Assembly (NCBI GenBank): GCA_015680685.1 | Contig: MNCI01010819.1 | Location: 146,510 to 210,509 of the forward strand | DNA from: Gnetum montanum | Lineage: Eukaryota > Streptophyta > Gnetopsida > Gnetales > Gnetaceae | Length of the DNA: 64,000 nucleotides | Direction: 5' to 3' | Shown here: positions 31,801 to 43,503 of the stretch, piece after piece | Layout of the letters: each line of letters opens with the position of its first letter | Position numbering within the stretch: position 1 is the stretch's first letter | Translations under genes and position numbers: made by a program | Notes under the pieces: model-generated | The model's input: the letters and a program-made list of their open reading frames with translations, nothing else | Told to the model about the DNA's origin: nothing | Database searches by the model: none

Positions 31801-32770
31801 CTGCTCCATGAAATGGCCAAATGTGCCAACAGATACAAATGATGATATCTATTGGGGAGAGTTAGAAATTCCTAAAAAATTCAAGCAAGAGCCCCTTGAA
31901 CTGAAAAATCTACTAGCCAGCATGGAATATGTGTTCTTAAAAAATGAAAAGCTGGTCATAATCAATGTCAATCTTGCTCCAGAAAAGAAAAAAATACTAT
32001 TAAATGTGGTTGAAAAATGGTCAGCAGCCTTTGCCTAGTCATATCTTGAACTCATAGGGATTGATCCTAAGATATGCCAGCATCGCATCTACACTGATCC
32101 AGCCATGAAGCCAAAGAGATAGCTACAGAGGTGATTCAACCCCAAACTAAAGTAGATCATCAAGAAAGAAATCAAACAATTCGTCAAGATGGGGTTCATT
32201 TATCCCATTGTGGATAGCAAGTGGGTTAGTTCACTCATGATTATGCCAAAAAAAAGATGTCAAGTGGTGGGTCTTCATTGATTTTTTGCTACTAAATATG
32301 GCAACATTCAAGGATCATTTTCCATTACCATTTGTTAAATAGGTGTTAGACACAATCTCTGGGCATTGCTACTATAGTTTTCTGGATGGTTATAATGGCT
32401 ATAACCAAATCTAGATCACAGTAGAGGACCAAGCCAAAACGATATTCCCAAGTCCCTGGGGGAATTTTGCATATCGCAAGATGCCTTTTGGTCTGTGCAA
32501 TGCCCCTACTACATTTCAACTCCTAGTCCTTAGCATTTTTCAATAGTAGATCGGTAGTGGTGTGGAAGTCTTCATGGATGACTTCTCCACTTATGGAGCT
32601 ACATTTAAGCAAGCCTTGGACTGCCTTAAGCAAGTACTAAAACAATGTGTTGAGACAAACCTCAGGCTCAATTGGCAAAAGAGTCATCTAATGGTCCAAG
32701 AAGGCATTGTATTGGGACATAGAATATCACAAACAGGAATTGAGGTACACTTTGAAAAAATAAGGGTCAT
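31801..32770 (+). pseudogene. pol: Reverse transcriptase of element D
   Basis: Pre-RT ELEIPKKFKQEPLELKNLL, then MGFIYPIVDSKWVS, FGLCNAPTTFQ-type region, MEVFMDDFSTYG (about 32562-32597), NLRLNWQKSHLMVQEG, VLGHRISQTGIEV. Same family as the RT of element 2. Stops and frameshifts present. Confidence 0.85.
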
Positions 32771-33520
32771 CTAGGAATAACCTACCAGCCAAAAACTGTC
32801 AATGGTGTTTGGTTGTTCCTTGGACATACTAGCTACTACCAATAATTCATAGAGAATTTCTCTCTAAGATTGCAATACCATTGGTGGAGTTGACAAAGAA
32901 AGATGCTCCATTTATCTAGACCGTGTAATGTGAATAAGCATTCCAACGTCTAAAAGAGAAATTGGTAGAAACTCCAATCCTACAAGCACTCAACTACTCC
33001 AAACCATTTCATGTTATGACAGATGCATCAAATTATGCCTTGGGATTTGTACTTACACAAATGGATGACAAGAAACATCCATATTACATCCTCTATGCTA
33101 GCTGAAGTATTGTGGGTGCACAACTAAACTGCACGAATATAGAAAATAATTAATGGCAGTGGTGTTTGCTCTAGAAAATTTCATGCACTATGTGCTTGGA
33201 TACAAAGTGTTTATGCACACATATCACAACACCATCAGCCTCCTAATGAACAAGCCAATGGTAAGTCGCTATGTCATATGGTGGCTAGTGATCTTGCAAG
33301 AATTTGATCTTACAATGGTAGATCGAAAAGGCACTAAGAATGTGGTTGCTGACCACTTGTCTCAATTATGATGGGACAACAAAGAGGAGGAAAGTCCACT
33401 ATCCAATATGTTTCTTGATGAACTCCTCTTTGCTAGGTCTACAACTAAATCATTGTCCAATGAGCCTCAATGGTATGATGACATTCTAACCTATCTTCTC
33501 ACTCAAGAGATGCCATAAGG
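32771..33520 (+). pseudogene. pol: RNase H of element D
   Basis: Motifs VMTDASNYALGFVLTQMDDK, PYYILYAS, SIVGAQLN, FALENFMHYVLGYKVFMHT, ISLLMNKPMVSRYVIWW, EFDLTMVDRKGTKNVVADHL. Catalytic Asp in DASNYA kept. Contains stops. Confidence 0.85.
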
Positions 33521-34000
33521 GTTGGACCACCTAAAGAAACAATAGTTTATTCACTAGGTGAAACATTTTATGGATAGAAATAGACATCTCTACAATGTGT
33601 GCACTGATGGCCTAGTTTGTTGGTGCGTCCCTGATGCTAATCAACTACACATTCTCCACAATGATCATGAAGGTCCTTGTGAAGGCCACTATGCTAGGAG
33701 ATGCACGACCATTAAAATCCTTATGGCTATCATCTAATGAGTTGCATAAGGCCTACAACAAAAAGTGACATGACCTTAAAATTAGAAAAGTCAAACTTCA
33801 ACCATGAGACAAGGTTTTCTACTGGAACCCCACACATGTACCTCATTGAACTAAGTTTCAAACGTTGTGGAAAGGACCTTATATAATTTACAAAACTTTT
33901 CCTTATAGAGCCATGATGATCTACAAACCTAAGAGCCTAGATAGAAAATAGCCAATCAACATACAACAAGTCAAACCTTTCCATGAGCATAAGCTAGCAA
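33521..34000 (+). pseudogene. pol: Integrase remnant of element D, core deleted
   Basis: The N-terminal part (VCTDGLVCWCVPDANQ, GHYARRCTTIKIL) jumps near 33733 to C-terminal sequence equal to about 18760 of element 2 (ELHKAYNKK-like). About 700 bp with the catalytic D,D,E core are lost. The join carries the shared word CTATCAT, so a microhomology deletion is likely. Confidence 0.7.
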
Positions 34001-34064
34001 ATACAACAAATGTCTCATTGTATGGACAACCATGCTCAATATTTCAGATCTCCTCCTTTCAGCT

Positions 34065-35240
34065 CAGTTGTGGGGGAGATGACCATCCATACTAACTATA
34101 TAAGCGTTTCCTCATCTTTTCACCCTTTTTGTTTTACAACTTTTTGTTTTATATATTCTTTATTTTACAACTTCTTGTTTCATGTTCTTAATTTTTTCTA
34201 ATTTTTGTTTTACAACATCGTTAGTACATTTGTTATTTCCTGAATATTTTACACTTTCTTTTATATTATCTTTTATTCTAGTGTGATTTTCTAACTTTTT
34301 GTTAATAAGTGCGAGGCATAATGGTAATCCGTTGCTTAATGGTGGTATGTGTTATTTTGTTATTTGATTGTTAGTGTTTGGATTCTAGCTTTGAATTTTG
34401 TTATTGATAACAAGGACATCATTTCTTTTCATGCAACAGGTAGTCAGTTCACAACATCCACCCATCCACAAATTCTATGGTTTACCTTATTCTAGAAATA
34501 TGCAGTCCCCTTTTCATTAATAAAACTGTAACAAATTTGTGACTTTGGCAGTTCTTGAATTGGAAAGGATTCAAAGGTTTGAACAGGGTGTGACTTCAAG
34601 GGCATTTGGTATTCTTTGTGCCTTTCTGCTTGCTTGGGTGCATGTGTGTTTTCATGGATTTCTTACCGTTCTGTGTCAACCAATAAAAGGAAGCTGAATA
34701 GGTCTTTGCATGATGTGGTTTTCATCAAAAGAAAAAAATGATGGGAATTCAAAGCACACCCCTTAGACAAAATAAATGGGCTACAAGCACTGGTTATGGA
34801 ACTAGAAAGACATGTTACCCATATCTAAATATCCCCTCTAACTAAGGCCCTTCCTCACTTCCTACTTATCTTTTCTTTTCTAATAAGGAACGATGGTTGT
34901 CCTATGAAAGTACTCTTGTGTCTCAGGGGGGTGAACTAGTCTTAGAATGATGATGCAAAGTCACTAAACATAGTTGGTTTTGGTCTGTACTAAGAATGAA
35001 TCTTATCAAGTCATTTAACCATAAAATTCACAAGGAACTTCATGTGACCTTAATCAAGAACTCCATCTCACTCTCTCTCATCCATCTATGCTTTCCATGT
35101 TTCACCTCACTATCGGTTTCATGTTTTTGTTCGATGTCTTGGTTTGATGTGCCAAAATTCTTAGGTAGTTTCTTCCAAGTTTTTGTACTTAACCTTTTGT
35201 AACCATTAATCATCTCTGGGGCCCACAAACTCTTCAATTT
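34065..35240 (+). other. 3' non-coding region of element D
   Basis: Starts with CAGTTGTGGGGG (34065-34076), then the T-rich tract (34115-34300) and conserved non-coding sequence. No ORF recognised. Confidence 0.7.
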
Positions 35241-35245
35241 AAAGT

Positions 35246-35299
35246 TATGCAAGGGCAATAAAAGGCTTGTGCCTACTTTAGTAAGGACCCACTTGCATA
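35246..35299 (+). promoter_or_regulatory. Candidate structured RNA element in D
   Basis: Closing stem TATGCAAG (35246-35253) with CTTGCATA (35292-35299), 8 bp perfect; inner hairpin AGGC-TTGT-GCCT. Confidence 0.55.
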
Positions 35300-35984
35300 T
35301 TTTTTAGTTGGGTTAGTTAAGTTCTTTATCCTTAGACACTCTTACAATCAAATCCTTTTGTTTACGTCATCAATGACATCCAGTTGTGCACATCTTTACA
35401 ACATTTTTCAATGAAACCTGCTATTGTTACTATTGTGAATTCTTACACCCTCTTCAAGCATTTCATCCTATTTGAACTTTTTCAAATTTAATGAACTGCT
35501 TCTTCATTTTGCCCTATTTTTCAGTCTTCCCACTAACACTACTAAAGGAATCAATCTACCACAATGACAACCTACTTGAGTGTAACCACTAACGAGACAA
35601 GATACTTAACAGCTAGGTGTTACACATCGCATACTAATTCGCAATTCTGTTGTGATTACAGTGGGAAGCATGGACTAGAAGAGGGGCTATCTTCACTACA
35701 AATGATGTAGTAGTACCACATGACAAGGACTCTTCATGATCATTGAATCTTCTTCTTTACTCTTTAGCTACCAAAGGAGTGGATGTTAGTTTTGTCCAAG
35801 GTGTTCCCTTCTCTTGTCATGAAACATCCAATTTTATCAAAGATTGTATCCATACACTCGAGCACTTAGGAATCTCTTTGTTCCATCTAAATCAATTTGT
35901 ATGTTAGTCAATAATCCCATACCTTCCCAATATTTTGTAAGGAACTTGTTTCTCCTCTTCTTCACTCAAGGACAAGTTTTCATT

Positions 35985-35998
35985 CAATCATGGGGGTA
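35985..35998 (+). promoter_or_regulatory. Polypurine tract of element D
   Basis: CAATCATGGGGGTA before the 3' LTR at 35999. ORF3 is missing upstream (35540-35980 holds only remnants). Confidence 0.75.
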
Positions 35999-37585
35999 TG
36001 ATGAATTATGTTTTAACTGGCTCCGATATCGAGTACCCGATATTGAAGCCCAAGACGCAATGTCAAATATCCGATATCGCAGGGTATATGCTGACCTATA
36101 AATACAGTGCTTGGGCTCACAATTGAGACAATTTTTTATATAATTTTTTTACAATTTTTAGCATAGCATAGTGAAGCTCTTGTAGTTTGTTTTCTCTAGA
36201 GTTAGAATATTTTTTGAGTGCCTGTAGCAAAAGTCTGAGTGTGTATGGATCTTTGTTCGAGCACTGATGTACCTAAGCACAGCAGTGTAATGGGGATAAA
36301 AATGAATCCTTTTGATCATCCCTACAACACTAAGAATAGATTAATGTTTCTTTGATGCATTCAATATTCATGCACTTTATTTTCATGCACGTCACTACAC
36401 TTTAATTAAGCAATTCATTTCTAGTTGTTAATGAACACAAGCACAATCACCTTGAGCATACGTGTAGCACTTGGTAACCCAAAAATGTTTAACATTTGAT
36501 AGCCCAACAGCATTATATGTGTTCAAGATGTGTCTGGAAAGTGGGAACAAGTACTTGCATTAGGCTAGCTAAGCAGTAGATGAATTAGATCTTAAATTAC
36601 TCTACCTTTCATTCTTGTTGTAGGTGATTAAACTTACAAAATACAAAATGATAAAAATCACATACCTCAGTTGCACTTAACCATATACTTATTAATGAGT
36701 CACGATCTACTAGGCCTCGATATTAGGTATGCAATATTGGATACACGATATCATAGGCTTGAAAATGATTTTGGATATCTGATATCACTATTCCTGTGCT
36801 ATCCTATAAATATAGCATTGAGATGCATGGTAGAGAAAGTTTTTTTTTGGGGGGCAGGGAAGTCTTTAGTCAATTTTTAGTTTTCAATTCTTATAGTCAA
36901 TTTTAGTGTTCTTTCCAAGTGCATGCCCGTAGTGTGATGCTTGTAATTGTACAGAACCTTTATTCAAGTGTGACGTACTTGGACATGCACACGATCAACA
37001 ATAAAGATTGGGATTACTTCATCATTGCAGCATTCACTTAGCTTTGAATTATTTTAATTGTTAATTATTTATTGTTGTTTTCTTAGTTAATATTTCTTTT
37101 ATTGTAATTTACTATTCNGATGCTCATCACACTTAGGCTAGCTTAGATCTTATTTCCTATTGCCCATTAGCTTAATTAAGTTATCTCTTATTGTCCTTAG
37201 GAGTAGCATAGTAGTAGGGATCACATCATACACCTCACTCTAGACTAAACCATACGTGACAAAGCAAATACTAGTCCAAGTGGGAAGATAGCGAACTACA
37301 ATCAAAGTATAACCGTCTAGGTGCCACAACTAGTCCATCCATGGAGTTCAACCAGATCGTGCATACATGCTCATATTTGTATGGCTAAGCATAGGGGTAC
37401 CTCACCACTCATCACTTGTACTTCATGAGTGGAACTAAGAAGATAACGAATGTTCTCAACACCCATTTCACTTCCCAAGGAATTAGTGCATTGGAGAACT
37501 ATCAGTTCACAAAATTCGAGTGGATTGTGCATGAACGCCTTAGTGGTTCATATGGTTGGGCATAGGGGTACCTCGTTGCTCATCA
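35999..37585 (+). repeat. 3' LTR of element D, interrupted
   Basis: LTR sequence 35999-36692 and 37420-37585, split by a solo LTR. U3 has TCCGATATCGAGTACCCGAT and ATCCGATATCGC (about 36023-36080) and TATAAATA near 36097. Confidence 0.85.
36693..37414 (+). mobile_element. Solo LTR inside the 3' LTR of D
   Basis: 722 bp, start TAATGAGT (from TGATGAGT) and end CTCATCA. Flanks CTTAT (36688-36692) and CTTGT (37415-37419) are a 5-bp duplication with one transition. U3 has CGATATTAGG, GCAATATTGG and ACGATATC, then TATAAATA near 36804. A single N at 37118 replaces about 150 bp present in relatives, probably a faulty join. Confidence 0.8.
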
Positions 37586-37740
37586 ACTAGGATGATCAAA
37601 ACTCAATAATCATCAAGATTACATGGGACAATAACTGAAAAGTTAAATCGCTAAAGATGATAAATGAATCACCTAGAGTGTATGATCCAAGAGATCTAAG
37701 GAGCATCTTCCGAACACTCACGCATACTCACCCATGAGTT

Positions 37741-38980
37741 CAATCATGGGGGAGATGTCTTATCTTGATTCTAAAAATAATAAGTGCTTTTCAATTTTTT
37801 TTTTCTTTTGCAATTCTTTTTACTTTTCCTATTCTTGATACAATTTTTCCCATTCTTTTATATTTTTCACATTCTTTGACATTTTCTCATTCTTTTATAC
37901 TTTTTCATTTCTTAAATTTTTTATAATATTTCACATTTTTAAATTCTTTAATGATTTTCTATTCTTTGACATTTTTCATTTTTTACATCTTTTTCCAATT
38001 CTTACTATCTTTTTCATACTTTGTTTTCATTTCCTTTGTAAATAATTTTGATTGTTAATAAAACACATTAAGAATAAGGTAAGATGTAGACCAATAAAGT
38101 GAAGATTTCTCTATGTTATCAAGTCACAAAGAACTGATTATTTGAAAAGTGAAATCACAACATTCATCCATCCATTCCATTAATAAGAGCTTCTTACCAT
38201 GCCCATCATGATATTTTCTCCATCATACAACTAAGAATAAAGTTGCAATCATTATGCCTAGACCGAAAAGTGAAGAACTAAGTGAGAATGTAAAGGGTGT
38301 GACATCAAGGGGATTTGTGGATTCTCTTATATTACTACTGTGAGTTCTATCCTGTTGTTTAGGTTGTATTATATCCTTGTAGATCTAAAGAAAAATGGGA
38401 ATAAGAGTAAAATAAGTGTTGTCTTACCATGTCACTAGAAAGACATGTTACCCATGCCTGAACGTAGTCCTTTGTTAAGGTGGACAAAGGTAAAAAATAA
38501 AACTCATGCACAAAATAAATTTCTAGGGGTCCTACTAGAAAGACATGTTACCCATGCCTAAAGATAGGTAGCTTCTCAGGAATTTCTTAAAAATAAAACA
38601 TGCAATGAATAAACTTCTCCCTTGGACAATACGCCAAGTGATAATATCCCTTGCAATAGTGGTAGCCTTATAGTTGTAATTCCAAGAGATGAGACAATGT
38701 GATGTCACTAAAATGTGGATTAGACTTGGTTTGAATCTTAAACAGAAAGGCTAATGATTACTTTACCACTAATAAAACACAAGATTTCATTATGCCTATG
38801 GTAAGACACCTCATGTCTCAATTTTTGCAATCCTTTCTAAGTCCATTTCATCTCACTGTATGAATGATCATAACTTGTGGTTTTGTGTAACATAGCATAA
38901 TTTTTCCTATATTGATGATACTAACATGTGTGTTTTGCTCAATAGGTATGTGTTACATTCAACTCCTTAAGTGCCTAAGG
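37741..38980 (+). other. 3' non-coding region of element H
   Basis: Starts at CAATCATGGGGG (37741-37752), then a T-rich tract (37790-38040) and conserved sequence. The phrase AGAAAGACATGTTACCCATG occurs twice (about 38448, 38538), suggesting a local duplication; other elements have one copy. Confidence 0.65.
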
Positions 38981-39052
38981 ACACTTCTAAGTGTGGTTAT
39001 ACAAGGGCATTAAGGGCTAAAGCCTGCTTTGGGGCGGACCCACTTGTATAAC
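38981..39052 (+). promoter_or_regulatory. Candidate structured RNA element in H
   Basis: Small hairpin ACACTT/AAGTGT (38981-38994), then a 10-bp perfect closing stem GTTATACAAG (38996-39005) with CTTGTATAAC (39043-39052) enclosing GGGC-TAAA-GCCT. Longest uninterrupted version in the window. Confidence 0.6.
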
Positions 39053-39376
39053 TGTTGTATCCAATACCTACCAGTTGATTCCACATCATCTTGAGCCTTC
39101 CAACATCAATAAACATCAATAAAAACTTCCCATATCACTCAAACTATTCATTAAAATAACATAAATTCATTACCCATCTCATCCATCTTATCAACACTTC
39201 ATGAACTTTCGTAGCCTAAGATTCCTTCTTTATGAACTTTCTATGCCAAATTGTCGAAAAATATGCATCATCTATAATCCAAGACCCTTTGAACATGCTT
39301 TCTACATTTCAAACATTCGACATGATTCATTTTTCATCCTTAGAAGTTATTAGAAAATGTGAATTTTTGGCCCCTT

Positions 39377-39525
39377 CAATATTGGAGCCTATAAAATCTA
39401 TATATAGGCAAACACTTAGTGAATTTTTTCACATTTTGCATTTGAAGCTCAGGGAGATTTTTCCATTTTTCTTCTATGATTTGAGCTCTAATCTCCTAGC
39501 TTTCCCAAGCCATAACTTGGATACT
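39377..39525 (+). promoter_or_regulatory. Candidate internal promoter upstream of ORF3, element H
   Basis: Palindrome CAATATTG (39377-39384), then TATAAAA (39390-39396) and CTATATATAG (39398-39407). CCATAACTTG follows about 120 bp downstream. ORF3 starts 527 bp after the TATA box. Confidence 0.45.
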
Positions 39526-39853
39526 ATCACTCCAATTTCCATGACTTTCGAATCTATCTAATCCTGAAGTGCTCATCTTAGTCATGAGAGGGATGCTAGT
39601 GAGGAAAATCTAAGTAAAATTTTCAAAATCTCTAACATTGGAAGGTATTATAAGGTAAGTTTACAGAAAAGTAACAAGAATTTTTAAAGAACATTATTCA
39701 TATTAAGGACAAACAACTTTAATAGTACTCCTAATCAACTGTACCAATTATCTTAAGCCATAGAAAAGCACTAACAGGGTTACTTTTTGAAAATTTCCTA
39801 ACTCTGCAATCATAATGAACTAAGAACTTAATGTAACTAAGAGCATAAGTAAG

Positions 39854-39916
39854 GTATAGAATCATTAAGAATTTATAAGGATTCTTTAGTAACTCCAAAT
39901 CATTGATTGATTACAA
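39854..39916 (+). other. Intron-like segment before ORF3, element H
   Basis: 63 nt from TAAG|GTATAG to the ORF3 ATG. Acceptor decayed to ACAA (ACAG in D). Confidence 0.4.
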
Positions 39917-40644
39917 ATGGCACCAAAGAGAGGAGCACAAGGTGAACTTTCATAACCAATAAGCAAGATACAAATAGGCCATGGGAGAGGCCAAACAGAT
40001 GAACAAGAGCCCCAAGTAGAACATGTAAAGCAAGAGCCTCAATCCTTCAGTATTCATCAAGAAACCCCTACTACAAGACAATCGACCCAAGCAAAGGTAG
40101 AAGGACCACAACAACAAGAACAGCGTCTCACGCTGTCACAAAAATGCCTCCAAGCCACATAGGAGAAATCACTCCTGACCATAGTAATTGTGAAAATTAA
40201 CTTTGGTCTATTTGTGGAGTTTTCTCCAGAAGAGACAAGGACACAATTCCAAGTGTCACCACTATGGCCCATCCTATCAAATAGTAGAGAATGGTATCTT
40301 GGAAAGACTTATCAATTTTGGCATAACAAGGTAAAATATGCTATTGTTAACATAGAGGAAGTCTCTGTTCTTATTCGATCAAGGCAATAGCAGAAGCTTT
40401 ACATGTGCCCAATGAAGAGGAAATGTTAGCACATCTGTCTACCAGATCCAACACAAAAACCAGAAAATTGTGGGTAATTAGAGCATATAATAAAGAAGAT
40501 ATGGAATACAATGAATTAACTCTAGAGGAAAGAATTTATTTTAAAATTGACACATATTACTTGTTTTCCACCAAGAGACTAAATAGATTGTCCACCTATG
40601 GAGATAGAGGAAGTGCGATCCTAATGGAAAACTACAATGCCAAT
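39917..40644 (+). pseudogene. ORF3 of element H, N-terminal part
   Basis: MAPKRGAQGELS, then the conserved domain FGLFVEFSPEETRTQFQVSP, LWPILSNSREWYLGKTYQFW, LHVPNEEEMLAHL, IRAYNKEDMEYNELTLEERI, YFKIDTYYLF, STYGDRGSAILMENYNAN. Interrupted at CCAAT by composite E. One early frame change near 40380. Confidence 0.75.
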
Positions 40645-41043
40645 TGATGAAGCATCCAGTGGACAGCATTGACTGGGCAACATCGATAAAGCCCCGTCAA
40701 CGCGATCATGTCACTATGACCCTATCAATGCATCTTTCCACACGTTGATGCTCATCGCACTTAGGCTAGCATAGACTTCAATTCCTATTGCTTATTAGTT
40801 TAATCAAGATTATTTTCCATTGTCTCTAGGAGTAGCCTAATGTTAGAAATCATATCATACACCTCATTCTGGACTAAACCATATGTGACAAAGCAAATAC
40901 TAGCCTAGGTGGGAAGATAGCAAACTATGATCAATGTGTAATTATCTAGAAACCACAACTAGTTTGTCTGCAGAGTTCAACCAGATCATGCATACACCCT
41001 CATATTCATATGGTTGAGTGCTGGGGTACCTCACCACTCATCA
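40645..41043 (+). repeat. Short 5' LTR of E (deleted form)
   Basis: 399 bp, TGATGAAG...CTCATCA. A deletion joins U3 (ACGTTGATG) directly to U5 (CTCATCGCAC) near 40747, removing TATA, R and the poly(A) signal. The same join occurs at about 45686 and, inverted, about 47134. Confidence 0.8.
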
Positions 41044-41044
41044 T

Positions 41045-41062
41045 TAGCACTGTTGCCGGGGA
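41045..41062 (+). promoter_or_regulatory. PBS of E (tRNA-Asp)
   Basis: TAGCACTGTTGCCGGGGA; the last 11 bases match the complement of the plant tRNA-Asp 3' end exactly. Confidence 0.75.
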
Positions 41063-41172
41063 CGATGCTAGTTATTTAGATTAGTTACATCATTCGAGAT
41101 CACTGTAACCAAGCCTTGATGATATATCTTTTAAAAAGAAGTAATTGTAAATAAGTCACACAATTCACAACA

Positions 41173-43503
41173 ATGTCTCTCTCACAAGACTATGCTAACA
41201 TAACAACTAGTGAGGCAATTCATTAGAGAACCAAAGAATTATATGATGATGAAGATGAAGTTTGAAGTACTCAATCTTATGCAGGGAACCCCTATGTTCA
41301 TGAACACCCCAATGGTACTCAAGGACTCTTCTCATCCAACTCTAACACCTCTAGTGAGCATGGGACATCCCATACCATGAGGGGACCTGTAAGGCCTAGG
41401 ATCCTCTTAATGGTTCACAAGAACTTATTTGGGGATGATTGGGAGGCTTACAAAAGTCACGACAACTCTTTCATTTTTTTCTCTTCCTCTACTCCTTCGA
41501 CGTCAGGTTGTGACATGTATGACCATCTCTCAAGGGGTCAGCATAGAAATAAAAATCAAGCCCATGGGCAAAGTCAAGAACGCCAACATGAATGAAGACA
41601 ACATCGTCCCAACTCACAAATTCATAACCTACCTAGTGATGATGAATCCCTGCTAGCCACGAAGAACCTAATGCATATACAAGAGGCTATTCAAATATCC
41701 CATAGGCATCGCAAGGAAATCTGTCTACCTAGGCTTGATTTAAATAACTTTCCCAAGTTTTCAGGAGGCTATGATTTAGATCTGCAACAACATTTATAAG
41801 CCTTCTATGATGCCTATGCATGGAACAATATTAATAATAGGTAGTAAAAACCTAAGCTCTTTCCTATGACACTCATTGGCCAAGCAAAAGTATGGTATAG
41901 ATCCTTAAAATCAAAATTAATTTGATGTTGGCCGACAATGGTAAAACTCTTCAATAAGAGATATCAAACCTATGCAAGAGTGTCAACCTCGAGGAGACAA
42001 ATCCAAGAATGGAAACAAGGGTAACATGAACCCTTAGACATGGCCTTGGAAAGATATTATTCATTGTTAAACAATTTCCCAGGCCATGGGTTCTCTGAGG
42101 AGAGGCTAATGTATCACATCATGGATGTGCTCTGTAATGAAACAAGGGAGAGCTTAGGGATGTATGCCCTAGTTCAACTATATGAACTACGAACCCATCA
42201 ATTTTGAGAGCTTATCAAGCAGGTAGCAAAAGAAGAAGAAGAAATAGCTAAATGGGAGAATGTTAAGAGATTTCAATAGGACCAAAATCTCAAAATAGCA
42301 AAGGTCCATGATCATGAAGAGGAGAAATCAACTGACCTCAAGGAGGTGGAATTGTCTTTGCCAATACTACAATCACTAGATGAAATTGAGGCAAGGATCA
42401 ATAAGATGATAGAATGGGTACATGAAAAATGTGGAGAATATGCCAACATAATTAGAGGTGGAACTACACCAAATCAAGAAACAAGATAGGACATCATGCA
42501 ATAATCAGGACGAAGGGTTGGAGAAAATAAGAATAGGAGCTGAACTACCAATCATATATATCAATGTAATGTTTGCCTATATGATCACCCCAAGGGCCAA
42601 TGCCTCATCTTGTCATATTTACATGAGCATTGGGGAGGAATGCTACATCTAGATTTCGTACAGAAGTACCAGGTTCAACCACAGTGGCAAAAGCCTCAGT
42701 CATGGGGGAGGCCACTACCAAACAGACCATACCCTCCATATGTCCCAACACTAAATGTTTATTATGTTCAACACCCTGTTTCTCCAATCAAATCAACATC
42801 ATCTACTTCACCTCATTGTTATCATTCTCCCAAGTACTATCCACCCATATCCTCTCCAACAAGATCACCACCTCATGTGTCTTACACTTCTTCTAAGCCT
42901 CAATATTCTCTTCCTTCACCTCCTTCTACATTGCCACTAGTTGTGCCAAAAGGTTTTGTACCACAGCACCAACCCACGAACGTTGCATGTGTTGCTACTA
43001 TTAATAGTAGTGGAGGTCCTCCACAATGTCGAAAGCGTCCTTTCTTTAGGCATGGTTGTAGAAATAGACAGCATAGTTCTGAACCTACTACATCCACCAA
43101 CTCAGCACAAGTCCAACGCTGTAGTGCATCTTTCTCATCTAACTTAACACCTCGTGTTACCTTATCAAGGCCACCAATCAACACTCTAACAACCATGTGG
43201 CCCAATGAATATAACCACATGGGGAGACATGTCAATCCTTCCCTACCATCTTACAGTCAAGGGTGCCATAGTGGGTCAACTCCTTATCACATGACCATGT
43301 CTTATAATTTGCCCCACTATGCCAACTTTAATCAAGTGTGTGAACCCCAATTTGGGTACATTCCTACCAGCACACCAAAAGACACCCAATGGTTTGGATT
43401 TGATCGAACATCAATAGTTCCAATAGGCATGGATCCAAACTTTCCATTTCTTAATTCTCACCATGATCCAAGGTTCAGTCATGGGGGATACCCCCCATTC
43501 TAA
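41173..43503 (+). pseudogene. gag: Gag-only protein of element E
   Basis: A single frame of 777 codons from ATG (MSLSQDYAN) to TAA, broken by about 13 stop codons but no frameshift. Gag domain at about 41730-42220 (DLNNFPKFSGGYDLDLQQHL, PGHGFSEERLMYHIM), knuckle CNVCLYDHPKGQC near 42569-42607, then a Pro/Ser/Tyr-rich tail (42650-43500) ending PRFSHGGYPPF. No protease motif, unlike A, B and H. The last 297 codons (42610-43503) are open. Confidence 0.85.

Larger units (their letters stand above)
28563..37585 (+). mobile_element. Element D: pol-bearing LTR element, damaged
   Basis: LTRs 28563-29442 and 35999-37585 (the latter holding a solo LTR), PBS for tRNA-Asp, gag N-terminus, a foreign block with an N gap (29934-31800), RT, RNase H, an integrase lacking its core, the T-rich tract and 3' non-coding region, and no ORF3. 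No duplication directly touches the TG/CA ends, but AGGAT occurs 3 nt outside both (28555-28559, 37589-37593). Confidence 0.85.
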
